Numbered from the stretch's first letter, positions 16,435-25,435 are shown. The stretch is DNA of 64,000 nucleotides from UBA8949 sp942493365 (GCA_942493365.1 OW818697.1:372001-436000); one strand, 5' to 3'. The notes: generated from the sequence alone by a model not told the origin. Translations and numbers: made by a program.

Positions 16435-17297
16435 TCGTAAAACCGGTTAACGCCATCAGACAATATCACGATGTTTCCTTCTATGTCGGTTCGCAATACT
16501 TTTACGTCTGCATTAAATAGCTTTTTCAGTGTCTTCCTGGTGGGCAAGCCTCTATCGTTTGTACCCACACTGATCACGCCAATGGCAGGGCTGACGGCCT
16601 CTAGGAAGGCTCCAGACGTTGATGTTGAACTCCCGTGATGACCGACCTTCAAAACATCTGCCCGGACGTCATAGCCGTCATCAAGGATGGCTTGCTCCGC
16701 GTCTGTTTGAGCATCGCCTTCGAAAAGAAATACCACCTTCCCATAAGTCAATCGTGCAACAATGGAATAATTGTTGAGATCGTCCCATATCGCATCGCGT
16801 GATATAATCTGGAGTTGGGTATCTGGCTCATCAATTAGAAACTCACCCTGCCTTGGGTATTTTATTACACAATTTTTTCTTTCGATAGCGTCTATAAAAT
16901 CATAATAGGATGGATCATTCGGCAACTGATTTTCAGGGACTTCTGGCATGACAATCACGCCGATTGTAAAAGTATCTACAACCTCCGCCATGCCGCCAAT
17001 ATGATCCTTGTGCGGGTGTGTCGCTATCAGAATGTCAATCTGGCTGATTCCCTGAGCGCTGAGCTGCTCGGCAACAGTGGTCTCCACGTCACTGTATCCG
17101 GCGTCAATCAGTATGTTTCGTCCATCCGGTAGCTGGCAGAAGATGCTGTCGCCCTTGCCGACATCCAGAAAGGTAACTTTAAGTGTTTCGCCAGGTTCAA
17201 CTGTTTTTTGTGTCAAAATCATAATCAGGACAGTGATAACCACCGCACCCGTTAATGTGATCGCTAAAGCTACCTTAGCCGTTTTTCCCTTAAACAT
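16419..17297 (-). CDS. ComEC/Rec2-like metallo-beta-lactamase-fold hydrolase
   Basis: A 292-residue protein with one N-terminal membrane span (about residues 8-28) and an extracytoplasmic MBL domain. The metal site HPHKDH is at residues 94-99, DVGKGDSIF near 45, and the GHHGS motif characteristic of the ComEC C-terminal domain near residue 218. It is the free-standing form of that domain, without the ComEC channel. Such proteins are thought to be nucleases or phosphodiesterases; an uptake role is unproven. The ATG overlaps the TfoX-N gene stop by eight bases, linking the two. Confidence 0.85.
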   Translation of the reverse strand: MFKGKTAKVALAITLTGAVVITVLIMILTQKTVEPGETLKVTFLDVGKGDSIFCQLPDGRNILIDAGYSDVETTVAEQLSAQGISQIDILIATHPHKDHIGGMAEVVDTFTIGVIVMPEVPENQLPNDPSYYDFIDAIERKNCVIKYPRQGEFLIDEPDTQLQIISRDAIWDDLNNYSIVARLTYGKVVFLFEGDAQTDAEQAILDDGYDVRADVLKVGHHGSSTSTSGAFLEAVSPAIGVISVGTNDRGLPTRKTLKKLFNADVKVLRTDIEGNIVILSDGVNRFYDQTLK

Positions 17298-17607
17298 TTT
17301 TGCTCTTTGCGTCTGGTAAGGCTAAATAAGTTGCCGAGATGAAGACTTTCATCAGATCTCGATCGTCGATACTATCCAACAGAATATACGGCTTGGCGCC
17401 ATTATAGGGCGGCGCCATTTCAGCGTTCGGGAGGATAGCATGACCTGCATCAGTAGGTTTTATATAGAGTTGTCCGCCGCAGATCAACCCGATTATTTTA
17501 CCATTACAATATAGACCATATTCTCCAAACATAATTCGCGCAGTGATTTCACCGGCGCCGCTGAGCTGATCGCAAACGTATTCGACAAATTCTCGTGATG
17601 TCGACAT
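17290..17607 (-). CDS. TfoX N-terminal domain protein
   Basis: A 105-residue single-domain protein of the TfoX-N family. It shows the family order: N-terminal helix, RIMFGEYGLYCNGKIIGLICGGQLYIKP (residues about 24-52) and the YNGAKPYILLD segment. TfoX/Sxy regulates competence in Gammaproteobacteria; stand-alone N-domains in Bacillota have no proven role. AGGAGG precedes the ATG. The overlap with a ComEC-like hydrolase gene is suggestive of a DNA-related unit but not evidence of one. Confidence 0.88.
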   Translation of the reverse strand: MSTSREFVEYVCDQLSGAGEITARIMFGEYGLYCNGKIIGLICGGQLYIKPTDAGHAILPNAEMAPPYNGAKPYILLDSIDDRDLMKVFISATYLALPDAKSKNV

Positions 17608-17617
17608 AATAAGCCTC

Positions 17618-18418
17618 CTAGTGTTTTCTCAGGATCATGACGCAGGAGAAGACAATCACCGCAATCATACCCAGTTGTATAATGCCCAGATTGGCCCCAA
17701 AAATAAAATAGGAGCACGCAACCGGGTACAGAATCATCAGCGCGTTTTGCAGAGGTCCGATCTCGATCATTGTACCATGACGCATGGCCAGCTGCAGTGC
17801 AACAAATTGCAGCACACCGCACACCAGATAAAGATACGGGTATGGCGTGTCGAAATAGCTGAAAATATCAAATCCTAAGCTCTTGACAACGACATTCATA
17901 ATGACCAGGCCAAAGCCGCCTGCACTTCCCGCAACAATCGACAGGATAATGGTTTGCGGCTTTCTGCCGATTTTTCCAATCAACCCTGGGATAATCAGTA
18001 CGATCGGTATTGCGAGCAAAATGTAGAACGCAGTCTGATCAATGGTAGACGTCTTGGCAGTTTGATCCAGCAGGCTCAAGAAAAAAATGCCGGCAATCAT
18101 GGTGAACGAAAAAATAAAGTCCGACACATAGAGCTTTTCTTTCAGCAGCAAAAAGGATAACAGCACAATCACCGTAATGCCCCAGCCGGAGATGGCTGAA
18201 ATGATATGCGGCGGAAGCGATTGCGATGCTATGGCGTTGGGGATAGCCCCAGAATTGTAAAGAATAAAGCCTAAAATCCAAATGCCAATTGATTTGTAAA
18301 AGGCACTGCTTTTTTTGCCAGTCCATTTTGTCCATGCACCGCCGGCTTTGGTCAAAACAATGCCGGTCGAGAAAATTGTAAAGCCCAGTAGTGAAAGAAG
18401 AATACTGACAATGTCCAA
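17618..18418 (-). CDS. DMT-like multi-pass membrane protein
   Basis: A 266-residue integral membrane protein with eight to nine hydrophobic segments in two blocks of similar layout, as in drug/metabolite transporter or NIPA-type magnesium transporter families. A cytoplasmic KLTK-like loop is absent; LLLKEKLYVSDF lies in the first block. The start is a TTG at 18416-18418, chosen because GAGGTGG lies 7 bases upstream. Ten bases separate it from the TfoX-N gene. Substrate unknown. Confidence 0.75.
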   Translation of the reverse strand: MDIVSILLSLLGFTIFSTGIVLTKAGGAWTKWTGKKSSAFYKSIGIWILGFILYNSGAIPNAIASQSLPPHIISAISGWGITVIVLLSFLLLKEKLYVSDFIFSFTMIAGIFFLSLLDQTAKTSTIDQTAFYILLAIPIVLIIPGLIGKIGRKPQTIILSIVAGSAGGFGLVIMNVVVKSLGFDIFSYFDTPYPYLYLVCGVLQFVALQLAMRHGTMIEIGPLQNALMILYPVACSYFIFGANLGIIQLGMIAVIVFSCVMILRKH

Positions 18419-18524
18419 AATGTCGCCACCTCTCTGTTATAACTACTATATCAGAAGATGATATCACCAGACAAATATGTTCACCATTTAAATTTGACAG
18501 GTCTCTTGCTGTGCCGCAGCAAAT

Positions 18525-18555
18525 AAAAACCCCAAGATCTTGCAATCCTGAGGTT
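18525..18555 (-). terminator. Rho-independent terminator after tRNA-Ser(GCU)
   Basis: On the minus strand an 11-bp stem with G-U pairs (18545-18555 with 18529-18539), 5-base loop, then a T run. It starts two bases after the tRNA CCA end. Confidence 0.8.
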
Positions 18556-18556
18556 T

Positions 18557-18647
18557 TGGCGGAGAAGGAGGGGGTCGAACCCTCGCGCGGGTTACCCCGC
18601 CTAAAGCTTTAGCAAAGCCTCCCCTTCGGCCACTTGGGTACTTCTCC
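18557..18647 (-). tRNA. tRNA-Ser (anticodon GCU)
   Basis: A 91-nt type II tRNA with encoded CCA. Acceptor stem GGAGAAG/CTTCTCC, discriminator G, anticodon loop TTGCTAA giving anticodon GCT, a long variable arm (GGCGGGGTAACCCGCGC region) and a T arm with GGTTCGACC. It decodes AGC/AGU. It is followed by a terminator and preceded on the same strand by tRNA-Ser(UGA). Confidence 0.97.
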
Positions 18648-18703
18648 GTAGTTGGTTATGATTTTATATAATGCACACAAAGCGGTGCTTTGCGATAATT
18701 GGC

Positions 18704-18794
18704 TGGCGGAGAGAAAGGGGTTCGAACCCTTGACAGACTTTCATCTGTGCCGGTTTTCAAGACCGGTGCCATAAACCAACTCGACCATCTCTCC
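18704..18794 (-). tRNA. tRNA-Ser (anticodon UGA)
   Basis: A 91-nt type II tRNA with encoded CCA. Acceptor stem GGAGAGA with TCTCTCC, anticodon loop CTTGAAA giving TGA, variable arm CAGATGAAAGTCTG, T arm GGTTCGAAC. It reads UCN codons. Probably co-transcribed with the downstream tRNA-Ser(GCU), 56 bases apart. The rest of the 18419-18883 gap holds no gene I can see. Confidence 0.97.
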
Positions 18795-18883
18795 TTGATC
18801 CTTCTTGTGCTTTGCTATTTTACAATGAGCGGTCTTGGTTTGTCAATTCTTTTTACTCGAATCATGCGCTGATAAGCGCCTGT

Positions 18884-21490
18884 TTAAGGCTGTTTTTCGG
18901 CTGTTCTGACACACAGCAACCGCTGTGTTACAATATCAGAAAAAAGCGTTAAGGGTTTCTCTGGCAAACAACAAACTGATATTACAGATTGCCATTCTTG
19001 CTCCGTCGGCAAATATGTTGAAAACAAATTTGGTTGATCCAATATGAGGTTTTCACGAAATATATTCCCTCTGATTTGCGGTAATATTGCCAGGTAGAAA
19101 ATATTTGCTTCCACTAAATCCTGAAAAAAGTGGCTGCCATATGAGATTTCAGGAATCATATCGGCTGTTTCAAAAGCGATTTCTCCTAGCACTGAAACAT
19201 TATTGATTTCCGAAAAGCTGATTGGTATACCCAAAGATGGCGTTGACGTTCCCCAGCGGCCTGGGCCAAGAAGCATCGTGGGCGCATTCTCAGGATCTGC
19301 TACAAGCCGATTAAGTTTGCCGATAATCCGGGCGACCTGATATCGGTCGCGTTCATTAAGCTCAACGTATTTATCCGGACGAACATATATTATATTCTTA
19401 ATAGATACATTGACATTTCCACCCATGAAATGGCCAGTTGATTGAACGAGTATATCATTATTATCTGCTTCATCCGGTATTTCAACACTAGGCCCGATTC
19501 GCTTGGTTTGCAGGGGTCTGCACTGCAGAAGATTGATCATTCTCTTGCCGTTATGCGTCGGGTTTACGGTAAACTCAATATCTACTGGGTACTTATAGGC
19601 CTTTTCCAGGACTTTTAGCATTGATCGCATCGCACTTGTAAATGAATTATCGGACAACACTTTATGAAAATTGATAAACCATTGTTGTCGATTTCTAATG
19701 CCCAGATCTGCAAGCTGCCTGGTTGCTTCCCAGTCAATATCACCAACTTCGCTTAATTCAAGCATCCTCTCGTCGGTCATCAATTGCTCCAAAGGCAACG
19801 TAATCAATTTGTTGATCGAGAGATCCAATAGATCAATATAATGCTGCGAGTATGTCTTTTCGGCGTTTTTATTGTCATGCGTCGACAAAAGGGGTTGATC
19901 CAGCGCCACGATGCGCGGGTAGTCTCCTTCAACCCGGTCGACCGCCCTTGTGCCCAGTCCAAAGACCAGTCGCAGCATTCCCGCGCGCGGGTCCAGGAGC
20001 TTGTTCCAGACATAGAGATTGTTTGAATTACCAACTCCCGCCAGTTGAGGATAAAAGTATCTGTCATGATATGTGCCCGATACTCGCTGCACCAGCAGCG
20101 CCATCTGCTCATCCTTGAATTGCAGACCTCTCTTTTCACGGTAGGCCAGAGCGCTTTCGTTAAGCATGCTGGCGTATACGACTCGCACCGCTTGTTCAAA
20201 CGCATGGTAACGATCTTCTGGACTGCCTTGATTGGCGCAGAATACACTTTCGTATTTGCCGGCAAACGCGTTCCCAAAGTCATCCTCAAGCAAGCTGCTG
20301 GAGCGAACGATGATCGGCGCCTGTCCGAAGTATTCGAGCATTTGTTGAAGTTGCTCGCGGACAGCCGTCGGGAAATGACCTGTCAATAACTTTTCCTTTA
20401 GCTCTCCAGCTTTACTGTAAAATCCTTCAGGGGTTTTTTGCTCCAAACGCAGATGCCATAACCCGTTTTGAACAATATAGGTGTAAAAAAGATCCGATCC
20501 CATGTAGAATGAATCATGAGGTTCCATCTCCAAGGCGGCCAAAACTGGGTGGCCTGACATAGCCTTTTCAATTATTTTTCGGGCAAGAAGCATACCAACC
20601 GCTTTACCGCCGATTTTACCGGTACCAATTTGACGATTCTTAATATTGATAATATCGTTGATATCAAAATACTGCCGGCTGAGACGCCCAATCCTGCCTT
20701 CATTGTCAATAAGCAATCCGCAGAGCCTGTTGAACATGGACTTCTGCTCACGTTCACTAATGTGCGGATGCTGTTCAGCTTGTTGAAAAAGCCGATCCCA
20801 ATAGTCAATCTGACGAGATGTCTGGTACTGAAGCGGATTAGCTCCAGAAAACAAACTTGCGACATCTGCGCTGTTGGCAATTGGGCTCAATTGATCGTTT
20901 TCCATTTTGTGCGGCAAAAACATTGTTGACGAATAGCGTTGCCAGACTTTAAGGGGGTGAATATAAATGCGTTGCTCTTGGTGGTATAAATCAATCAACA
21001 GTTGCGTTGTGTCTCGGATTCTCGCGATTGTGTCAAAAGTATGCTCGCCGCGCATGATCGCAAAATATGCTACTGTATCCAGCTCAAATAAATAAGGGCA
21101 TGTAATACGAAAAAAATTACCAACCATTAAGTCCGATGACCATTGATTCAGCAAGTCTGACAAGCAGTCAAACACAAAAAACGCTTTTCGCCCGGCATTT
21201 GTAATGATTTGATGCAACTCAGTCGCAAAGGATTCAAACCCTCTGTCGGCACTTAAAGCATGAACTTCGATTCTAGGATCAAGCGAATCACCCTCCAGTA
21301 CGGGCGAATAGCCAGAAAACTGGATGTAAAGCACTTTGTACTGATCCACAAGCGCCCTCTGTACAAACGGAATAACCATTCGGCGGTAATCACTGATATC
21401 ATTAAGTTGCCAAACAACATTGTCGCCAAGTCGCAAATAGTCGATGACTTGGTCAAGACTGTCTATACCAGTACTGACTCGGTTAAGCAC
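18884..21490 (-). CDS. KaiC/RecA-like domain fused to PEP/pyruvate-binding (PPDK-N) domain
   Basis: An 868-residue cytoplasmic protein. Residues 1-190 look like a KaiC/GvpD-type RecA fold (RVSTGIDSLDQVI at the start, a Walker-B-like AFFVFDCLSDLL near 108), but the P-loop position reads GDNVVWQLNDIS, with no GKT/S. Residues about 270-670 match the ATP-grasp domain of PEP synthase/pyruvate phosphate dikinase: GGKAVGMLLARK, APIIVRSSSLLEDDFGNAFAG near 390-410. The C-terminus has GPGRWGTSTPS (near 742) and ISYGSHFFQDLVE. The phosphohistidine and PEP-binding domains are missing, so it is not a PEP synthase. GTG start with GAGGTGA. It lies 22 bases after parB, probably in the same transcript. Function unknown. 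Confidence 0.8.
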   Translation of the reverse strand: MLNRVSTGIDSLDQVIDYLRLGDNVVWQLNDISDYRRMVIPFVQRALVDQYKVLYIQFSGYSPVLEGDSLDPRIEVHALSADRGFESFATELHQIITNAGRKAFFVFDCLSDLLNQWSSDLMVGNFFRITCPYLFELDTVAYFAIMRGEHTFDTIARIRDTTQLLIDLYHQEQRIYIHPLKVWQRYSSTMFLPHKMENDQLSPIANSADVASLFSGANPLQYQTSRQIDYWDRLFQQAEQHPHISEREQKSMFNRLCGLLIDNEGRIGRLSRQYFDINDIINIKNRQIGTGKIGGKAVGMLLARKIIEKAMSGHPVLAALEMEPHDSFYMGSDLFYTYIVQNGLWHLRLEQKTPEGFYSKAGELKEKLLTGHFPTAVREQLQQMLEYFGQAPIIVRSSSLLEDDFGNAFAGKYESVFCANQGSPEDRYHAFEQAVRVVYASMLNESALAYREKRGLQFKDEQMALLVQRVSGTYHDRYFYPQLAGVGNSNNLYVWNKLLDPRAGMLRLVFGLGTRAVDRVEGDYPRIVALDQPLLSTHDNKNAEKTYSQHYIDLLDLSINKLITLPLEQLMTDERMLELSEVGDIDWEATRQLADLGIRNRQQWFINFHKVLSDNSFTSAMRSMLKVLEKAYKYPVDIEFTVNPTHNGKRMINLLQCRPLQTKRIGPSVEIPDEADNNDILVQSTGHFMGGNVNVSIKNIIYVRPDKYVELNERDRYQVARIIGKLNRLVADPENAPTMLLGPGRWGTSTPSLGIPISFSEINNVSVLGEIAFETADMIPEISYGSHFFQDLVEANIFYLAILPQIRGNIFRENLILDQPNLFSTYLPTEQEWQSVISVCCLPEKPLTLFSDIVTQRLLCVRTAEKQP

Positions 21491-21512
21491 AAAATTTCAC
21501 CTCACAAATATG

Positions 21513-22379
21513 TCATTCTTGTCTGTCGAGCAACTCCAGCAGCCTGTCGAGATCTTCGTTGGAAAAATATGAAATCTGAATGACGCCTTTTCCTTGCATA
21601 TCTTTTAACCGCACACGCGTGCTAAGACAACTTGTCAGTCTTTGTTCTACATCTTTTATGCTAAGTGTATAGGCAGGATCCGACTTTTTCGCAGCTTTTG
21701 GCGGCAAGGATAACTTTTTTACAAGCCTTTCTGTTTCACGTACACTCATTTCATGGTGAATGATCTGTCCTGCTGCCTGTATTTGTGCGGCAGAATCCGG
21801 TAATGAGAGTAATGCTCTTGCGTGACCGGCGGTAAGTTCCTCATTCATCAAGAACTTTTTTATTTCATCAGGCAGGTTCAACAACCGTAACGTGTTAGCG
21901 ATTGCTGGACGAGAGCGTCCAACAACCGTTGCTAACTTTTCCTGGGTCATATCGTGTTCTCTTATCAATTTTTCGAGAGCATATGCTTCTTCAAGTGGAT
22001 TTAGGTCCTGGCGTTGAATGTTCTCAATCAAGGCATGCTCTAAAACCTGAAGCTCGGTCAATTCACGGATAATCGCGGGCACATAATTCAAGCCAGCCAT
22101 TCTCGATGCTCGCCAGCGCCGTTCACCGGCAACAATCTTGTACCCTTGTGGTGCTTTACAGACGATAATCGGCTGAATCACACCATTCGCTCGAATCGAA
22201 GCGGCGAGATCTTCCAGTTTTTCTTGGTCGAATGATTTCCGCGGTTGATCCGCATTTGGGCTTATGTCGTTTATCTTTAATTCTACAATCGCGCCTTTAA
22301 TATCATCAGACACCATATCAATGTTCTGAATCAATGCTCCAAGCCCTTTTCCCAAGCCTTTGCCTACAGCAGCACACAT
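21513..22379 (-). CDS. parB: Chromosome-partitioning protein ParB (Spo0J)
   Basis: A 288-residue CTP-dependent DNA clamp that loads at parS and recruits SMC. It has the N-terminal GLGKGLGALI start used to stimulate ParA, the ParB/Srx CTPase core with GERRWRASR near residue 90 and ENIQRQDLNPLEEA, a helix-turn-helix (TQEKLATVVGRSRPAIANTL) and a C-terminal dimerisation segment. Its ATG directly follows the parA stop codon, with the ribosome-binding site GGAGGG inside parA. The cognate parS sites are at 22836 and 23262. Confidence 0.97.
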   Translation of the reverse strand: MCAAVGKGLGKGLGALIQNIDMVSDDIKGAIVELKINDISPNADQPRKSFDQEKLEDLAASIRANGVIQPIIVCKAPQGYKIVAGERRWRASRMAGLNYVPAIIRELTELQVLEHALIENIQRQDLNPLEEAYALEKLIREHDMTQEKLATVVGRSRPAIANTLRLLNLPDEIKKFLMNEELTAGHARALLSLPDSAAQIQAAGQIIHHEMSVRETERLVKKLSLPPKAAKKSDPAYTLSIKDVEQRLTSCLSTRVRLKDMQGKGVIQISYFSNEDLDRLLELLDRQE

Positions 22380-23153
22380 TTATTTTTTCCCTCCAGCACG
22401 TCGGATCACTTCTTTTGCTAAGGCATCATAACATTCAGCGCCTTTTGATTTTGGATCGTATTCCGTGATTGATTTTCCGAAGCTTGGCGCTTCACTAAGC
22501 CGGACATTGCGTGGAATGATTGTCCGGAAGACATGCTCTCCAAAATATCTTCGCACTTCACCCGCAACTTGATGTGCTAACTGGGTTCGCGAGTCGAACA
22601 TCGTAACGACAACACCGAAAACCGTCAGATGAGGGTTAAGGCCACGCTTTACAAGTGCCACGGTCTCCATCAGCTGAGTCAGACCCTCTAATGCATAGTA
22701 TTCGCTTTGAATCGGCACCAAAACGCCGTCGGATGCTGTTAATGCGTTAAGCGTCAGCAATCCTAGCGATGGCGGGCAATCCAATAATATGAAATCATAT
22801 TGATTTCGTACGGATTCCAAAGCTCTTTTTAAAAATGTTTCACGTGAAACAGCGCTGACCAGTTCAATCTCTGCGCCCGCCAATTGAATATTTGCCGGGC
22901 AAATCGTCAAGTTTTTCCGTCCCGAATCAAACATTGCACTCTGAATATCATCTTCATTGATTAGAACATCATAAATTGTTTTGTTCATACTGTTTTTATC
23001 GATGCCGCATCCGGAAGTTGCGTTCCCCTGTGGGTCCATGTCTATCATTAATATTTTTTGCCCTTTGGCAGCTAAAAGTGTTGCCAAGTTGATGGTAGTC
23101 GTTGTTTTACCAACACCACCTTTTTGATTTACGATAGCAAGAACTTGAGACAT
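22380..23153 (-). CDS. parA: Chromosome-partitioning ATPase ParA (Soj)
   Basis: A 257-residue deviant-Walker ATPase: KGGVGKTT at residues 10-17 with the signature Lys, DMDPQGNATSGCG near 40 and a DCPPSLGLLT Walker B near 123. In Bacillota Soj regulates DnaA and, with Spo0J, origin segregation. TAGGAG precedes the ATG. A perfect parS site lies within the coding sequence at 22836-22851. It is 160 bases downstream of gyrB and heads a parA-parB-(KaiC/PPDK protein) unit. Confidence 0.97.
   Translation of the reverse strand: MSQVLAIVNQKGGVGKTTTTINLATLLAAKGQKILMIDMDPQGNATSGCGIDKNSMNKTIYDVLINEDDIQSAMFDSGRKNLTICPANIQLAGAEIELVSAVSRETFLKRALESVRNQYDFILLDCPPSLGLLTLNALTASDGVLVPIQSEYYALEGLTQLMETVALVKRGLNPHLTVFGVVVTMFDSRTQLAHQVAGEVRRYFGEHVFRTIIPRNVRLSEAPSFGKSITEYDPKSKGAECYDALAKEVIRRAGGKK
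22836..22851. promoter_or_regulatory. parS site 1 (inside parA)
   Basis: The perfect 16-bp ParB-binding palindrome TGTTTCACGTGAAACA, embedded in the parA coding region. Confidence 0.97.
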
Positions 23154-23254
23154 ATGTCACGCTCCTATTTAAGTTCGATTGTAGCATTTTATCATATATG
23201 GTTAGATAAAAACAGTCATAGCCAGATGAAATATTATGACAAATCTCAGCAAAA

Positions 23255-23284
23255 AGCCGTATGTTTCACGTGAAACATACGGCT
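23255..23284 (-). terminator. gyrB terminator hairpin built around parS
   Basis: A 30-bp perfect palindrome: the 16-bp parS core is extended by 7 complementary bases each side. On the minus strand, 30 bases after the gyrB stop codon, it is followed directly by a T run (complement of the A run at 23251-23255), which gives it the form of an intrinsic terminator. It has essentially no unpaired loop, so efficiency as a terminator is uncertain. Confidence 0.6.
23262..23277. promoter_or_regulatory. parS site 2 (gyrB-parA intergenic)
   Basis: A second perfect TGTTTCACGTGAAACA, 410 bases from site 1, at the centre of a longer palindrome. Confidence 0.97.
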
Positions 23285-23313
23285 CATAATCACCTGTTCG
23301 CAGCATTATTCGG

Positions 23314-25398
23314 CTAAATATCAGCTCGTGCATACTTTGCATTGGTCTGGATGAACTCTTTTCGCGGTTCAACCTTGTCACCCATCAGAAGCGTGAACGT
23401 CTCATCAGCTGATTGCGCATCCTCAAGTTCGACTTTCATCAACTTTCTTGTTTCAGGATTCATGGTCGTTTCCCACAGCTGTTCCGCACTCATTTCACCC
23501 AGGCCTTTGTAGCGCTGAATTTTTGGTTCCTTCCAGCCGGTTTTTTCCTTAATTTCTTCAACATCGCGGTCGGTGTAGGCATAAAACGCCGCGTTGCCGT
23601 CATAAACACGGAAAAGCGGCGGGCAAGCAATGAAGACATGCCCGGCGTCGACCAAGGGCCGCATATGTCGAAACAGAAAGGTCAGAAGAAGTGTTCGAAT
23701 GTGCGATCCATCAACGTCAGCATCAGCCATTAAAATGACTTTGTGATATCGAAGCCTTGATAAATCAAAATCTGTTCCTATGCCAGCACCAAGGGCCAGC
23801 ACGATCGGTAGCAATTTCTCATTATCATAGACCTTATCGATTCGTGACTTTTCAACATTGAGCATCTTACCCCACAATGGTAAAATCGCCTGATACTTAC
23901 GTTCACGACCGCCTTTTGCCGATCCACCAGCCGAATCTCCTTCAACAATGAACAATTCACAGAAGGTCGGATCCTTTTCCTGACAGTCTGCCAATTTGCC
24001 GGGCAGCGCAGTTGATTCCAATACGTTTTTTCTTCTTGTCATATCTCGAGCTTTGCGGGCTGCATCCCTCGCCCGACTTGCCGAGAGGCATTTATCAATA
24101 ACAGCTCGCGCAACAGACGGGGTTTCTTCCAGAAATGCCGTTAGTTTTTCGTTAACAACACTTTCGACCATGGGGCGGATCTCAGAGTTGCCGAGTTTTG
24201 TCTTGGTCTGGCCTTCAAACTGCGGCTCTGGCAGCTTTACACTGATGATTGCCCCAAGGCCTTCGCGAACATCTTCTCCCTGAAGATTTTTGTCATTTGG
24301 TTTAAGCATGCCATACTTTCTTGCATAGTCATTAATAACTTTGGTTAACGCGGTTTTAAACCCGGTCATATGGGTGCCGCCTTCAATGGTAGCAATGTTG
24401 TTGGCATAGGAGTAAACATTTTCAGCATAAGAGTCATTGTATTGAATTGCTACTTCGACAAAACAGTCGCCATTGCGTGCAGCAATGTAAATGGGCTGCT
24501 TGTGCAATGCTTCCTTATGTTTGTTTAAGTACTCGACAAAGGAAATAATGCCACCATCATAATGAAGGATCTTCTCCACCACCGGCTCAATGCGATAATC
24601 ATTCAAATGGATGGTGATTTCGCGATTAAGAAAGGCCATTTCGCGATATCTTGTTAACATGATATTGAAATCGTAGTCGAAATCACCAAATATTTTATGA
24701 TCTGGTTTGAAAACCGTTGTTGTACCTGTTTTGTCGCTGGCGCCAATATCTGTCAGGGGGTGAACCGTCGCTCCGCGTTCAAACCGGATTTTGTACATTC
24801 GGCCATCGCGGCAGACGGTAACTTCCATCCATTCGGCCAAAGCGTTGACGACGGACGCACCAACACCATGAAGGCCTCCGGATATACTGTATGCACCGCC
24901 ACCAAATTTGCCGCCGGCGTGCAATATCGTGTGAACAACCTCAACGGTTGGAATGCCCATTTTAGGATGAATGCCAACCGGGATGCCGCTGCCATTATCA
25001 ATAATCATGACCGAACGATCGGGGTTGACCGTTACATCGATTGTATCGCATCGCCCAGCTAATGCTTCATCAACTGAATTGGCCACAATTTCATAGACCA
25101 AATGATGTAACCCTCGTGGTCCGGTATCACCGATATACATGCCAGGACGTTTGCGAACTGCTTCCAATCCCTCGAGCACCTGAATGTCACTCTCGTTGTA
25201 TTGAGCGGTATTGTTCGTATCAAACGTATCGTTTTTTGCCTCATCTATCTCATGAACAACTTCTGTAAAATCATCATCAGCAAGCGCTTGCGGATTATCC
25301 GCAAGGTTTAGGACTTCGTCAACATTGCCAGAATCACCATCCGCGTTGACTGCTTCCTCAACCCTGCCATTCAATTTCGATTTGTTTTCGGTTTCCAT
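23314..25398 (-). CDS. gyrB: DNA gyrase subunit B
   Basis: A 694-residue type IIA topoisomerase subunit that hydrolyses ATP to drive negative supercoiling with GyrA. The GHKL ATPase (YEIVANSVDEAL, DNGSGIPVGIHP, GGLHGVGASVVNAL), transducer, TOPRIM (EGDSAGGSAKGG, DADVDGSH) and tail (QRYKGLGEM) are all intact. Unusual is an acidic, Asp/Glu/Asn-rich N-terminal extension of about 59 residues before the usual start near YNESDIQVLEGLEA (Tyr67). No Met lies between residue 1 and the GMYIG motif, and GGTG precedes the ATG, so the extension is real. gyrA does not follow; parA does. Confidence 0.97.
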   Translation of the reverse strand: METENKSKLNGRVEEAVNADGDSGNVDEVLNLADNPQALADDDFTEVVHEIDEAKNDTFDTNNTAQYNESDIQVLEGLEAVRKRPGMYIGDTGPRGLHHLVYEIVANSVDEALAGRCDTIDVTVNPDRSVMIIDNGSGIPVGIHPKMGIPTVEVVHTILHAGGKFGGGAYSISGGLHGVGASVVNALAEWMEVTVCRDGRMYKIRFERGATVHPLTDIGASDKTGTTTVFKPDHKIFGDFDYDFNIMLTRYREMAFLNREITIHLNDYRIEPVVEKILHYDGGIISFVEYLNKHKEALHKQPIYIAARNGDCFVEVAIQYNDSYAENVYSYANNIATIEGGTHMTGFKTALTKVINDYARKYGMLKPNDKNLQGEDVREGLGAIISVKLPEPQFEGQTKTKLGNSEIRPMVESVVNEKLTAFLEETPSVARAVIDKCLSASRARDAARKARDMTRRKNVLESTALPGKLADCQEKDPTFCELFIVEGDSAGGSAKGGRERKYQAILPLWGKMLNVEKSRIDKVYDNEKLLPIVLALGAGIGTDFDLSRLRYHKVILMADADVDGSHIRTLLLTFLFRHMRPLVDAGHVFIACPPLFRVYDGNAAFYAYTDRDVEEIKEKTGWKEPKIQRYKGLGEMSAEQLWETTMNPETRKLMKVELEDAQSADETFTLLMGDKVEPRKEFIQTNAKYARADI

Positions 25399-25435
25399 TA
25401 TTTCACCATCCTGTGATTAAATATATCAATATGAT

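Noticed and set aside
18884..21490. Phosphoenolpyruvate synthase
   Set aside because: The ATP-grasp domain is present, but the phosphohistidine swivelling domain and the PEP-binding TIM barrel are missing, and the N-terminal part is a KaiC-like domain.
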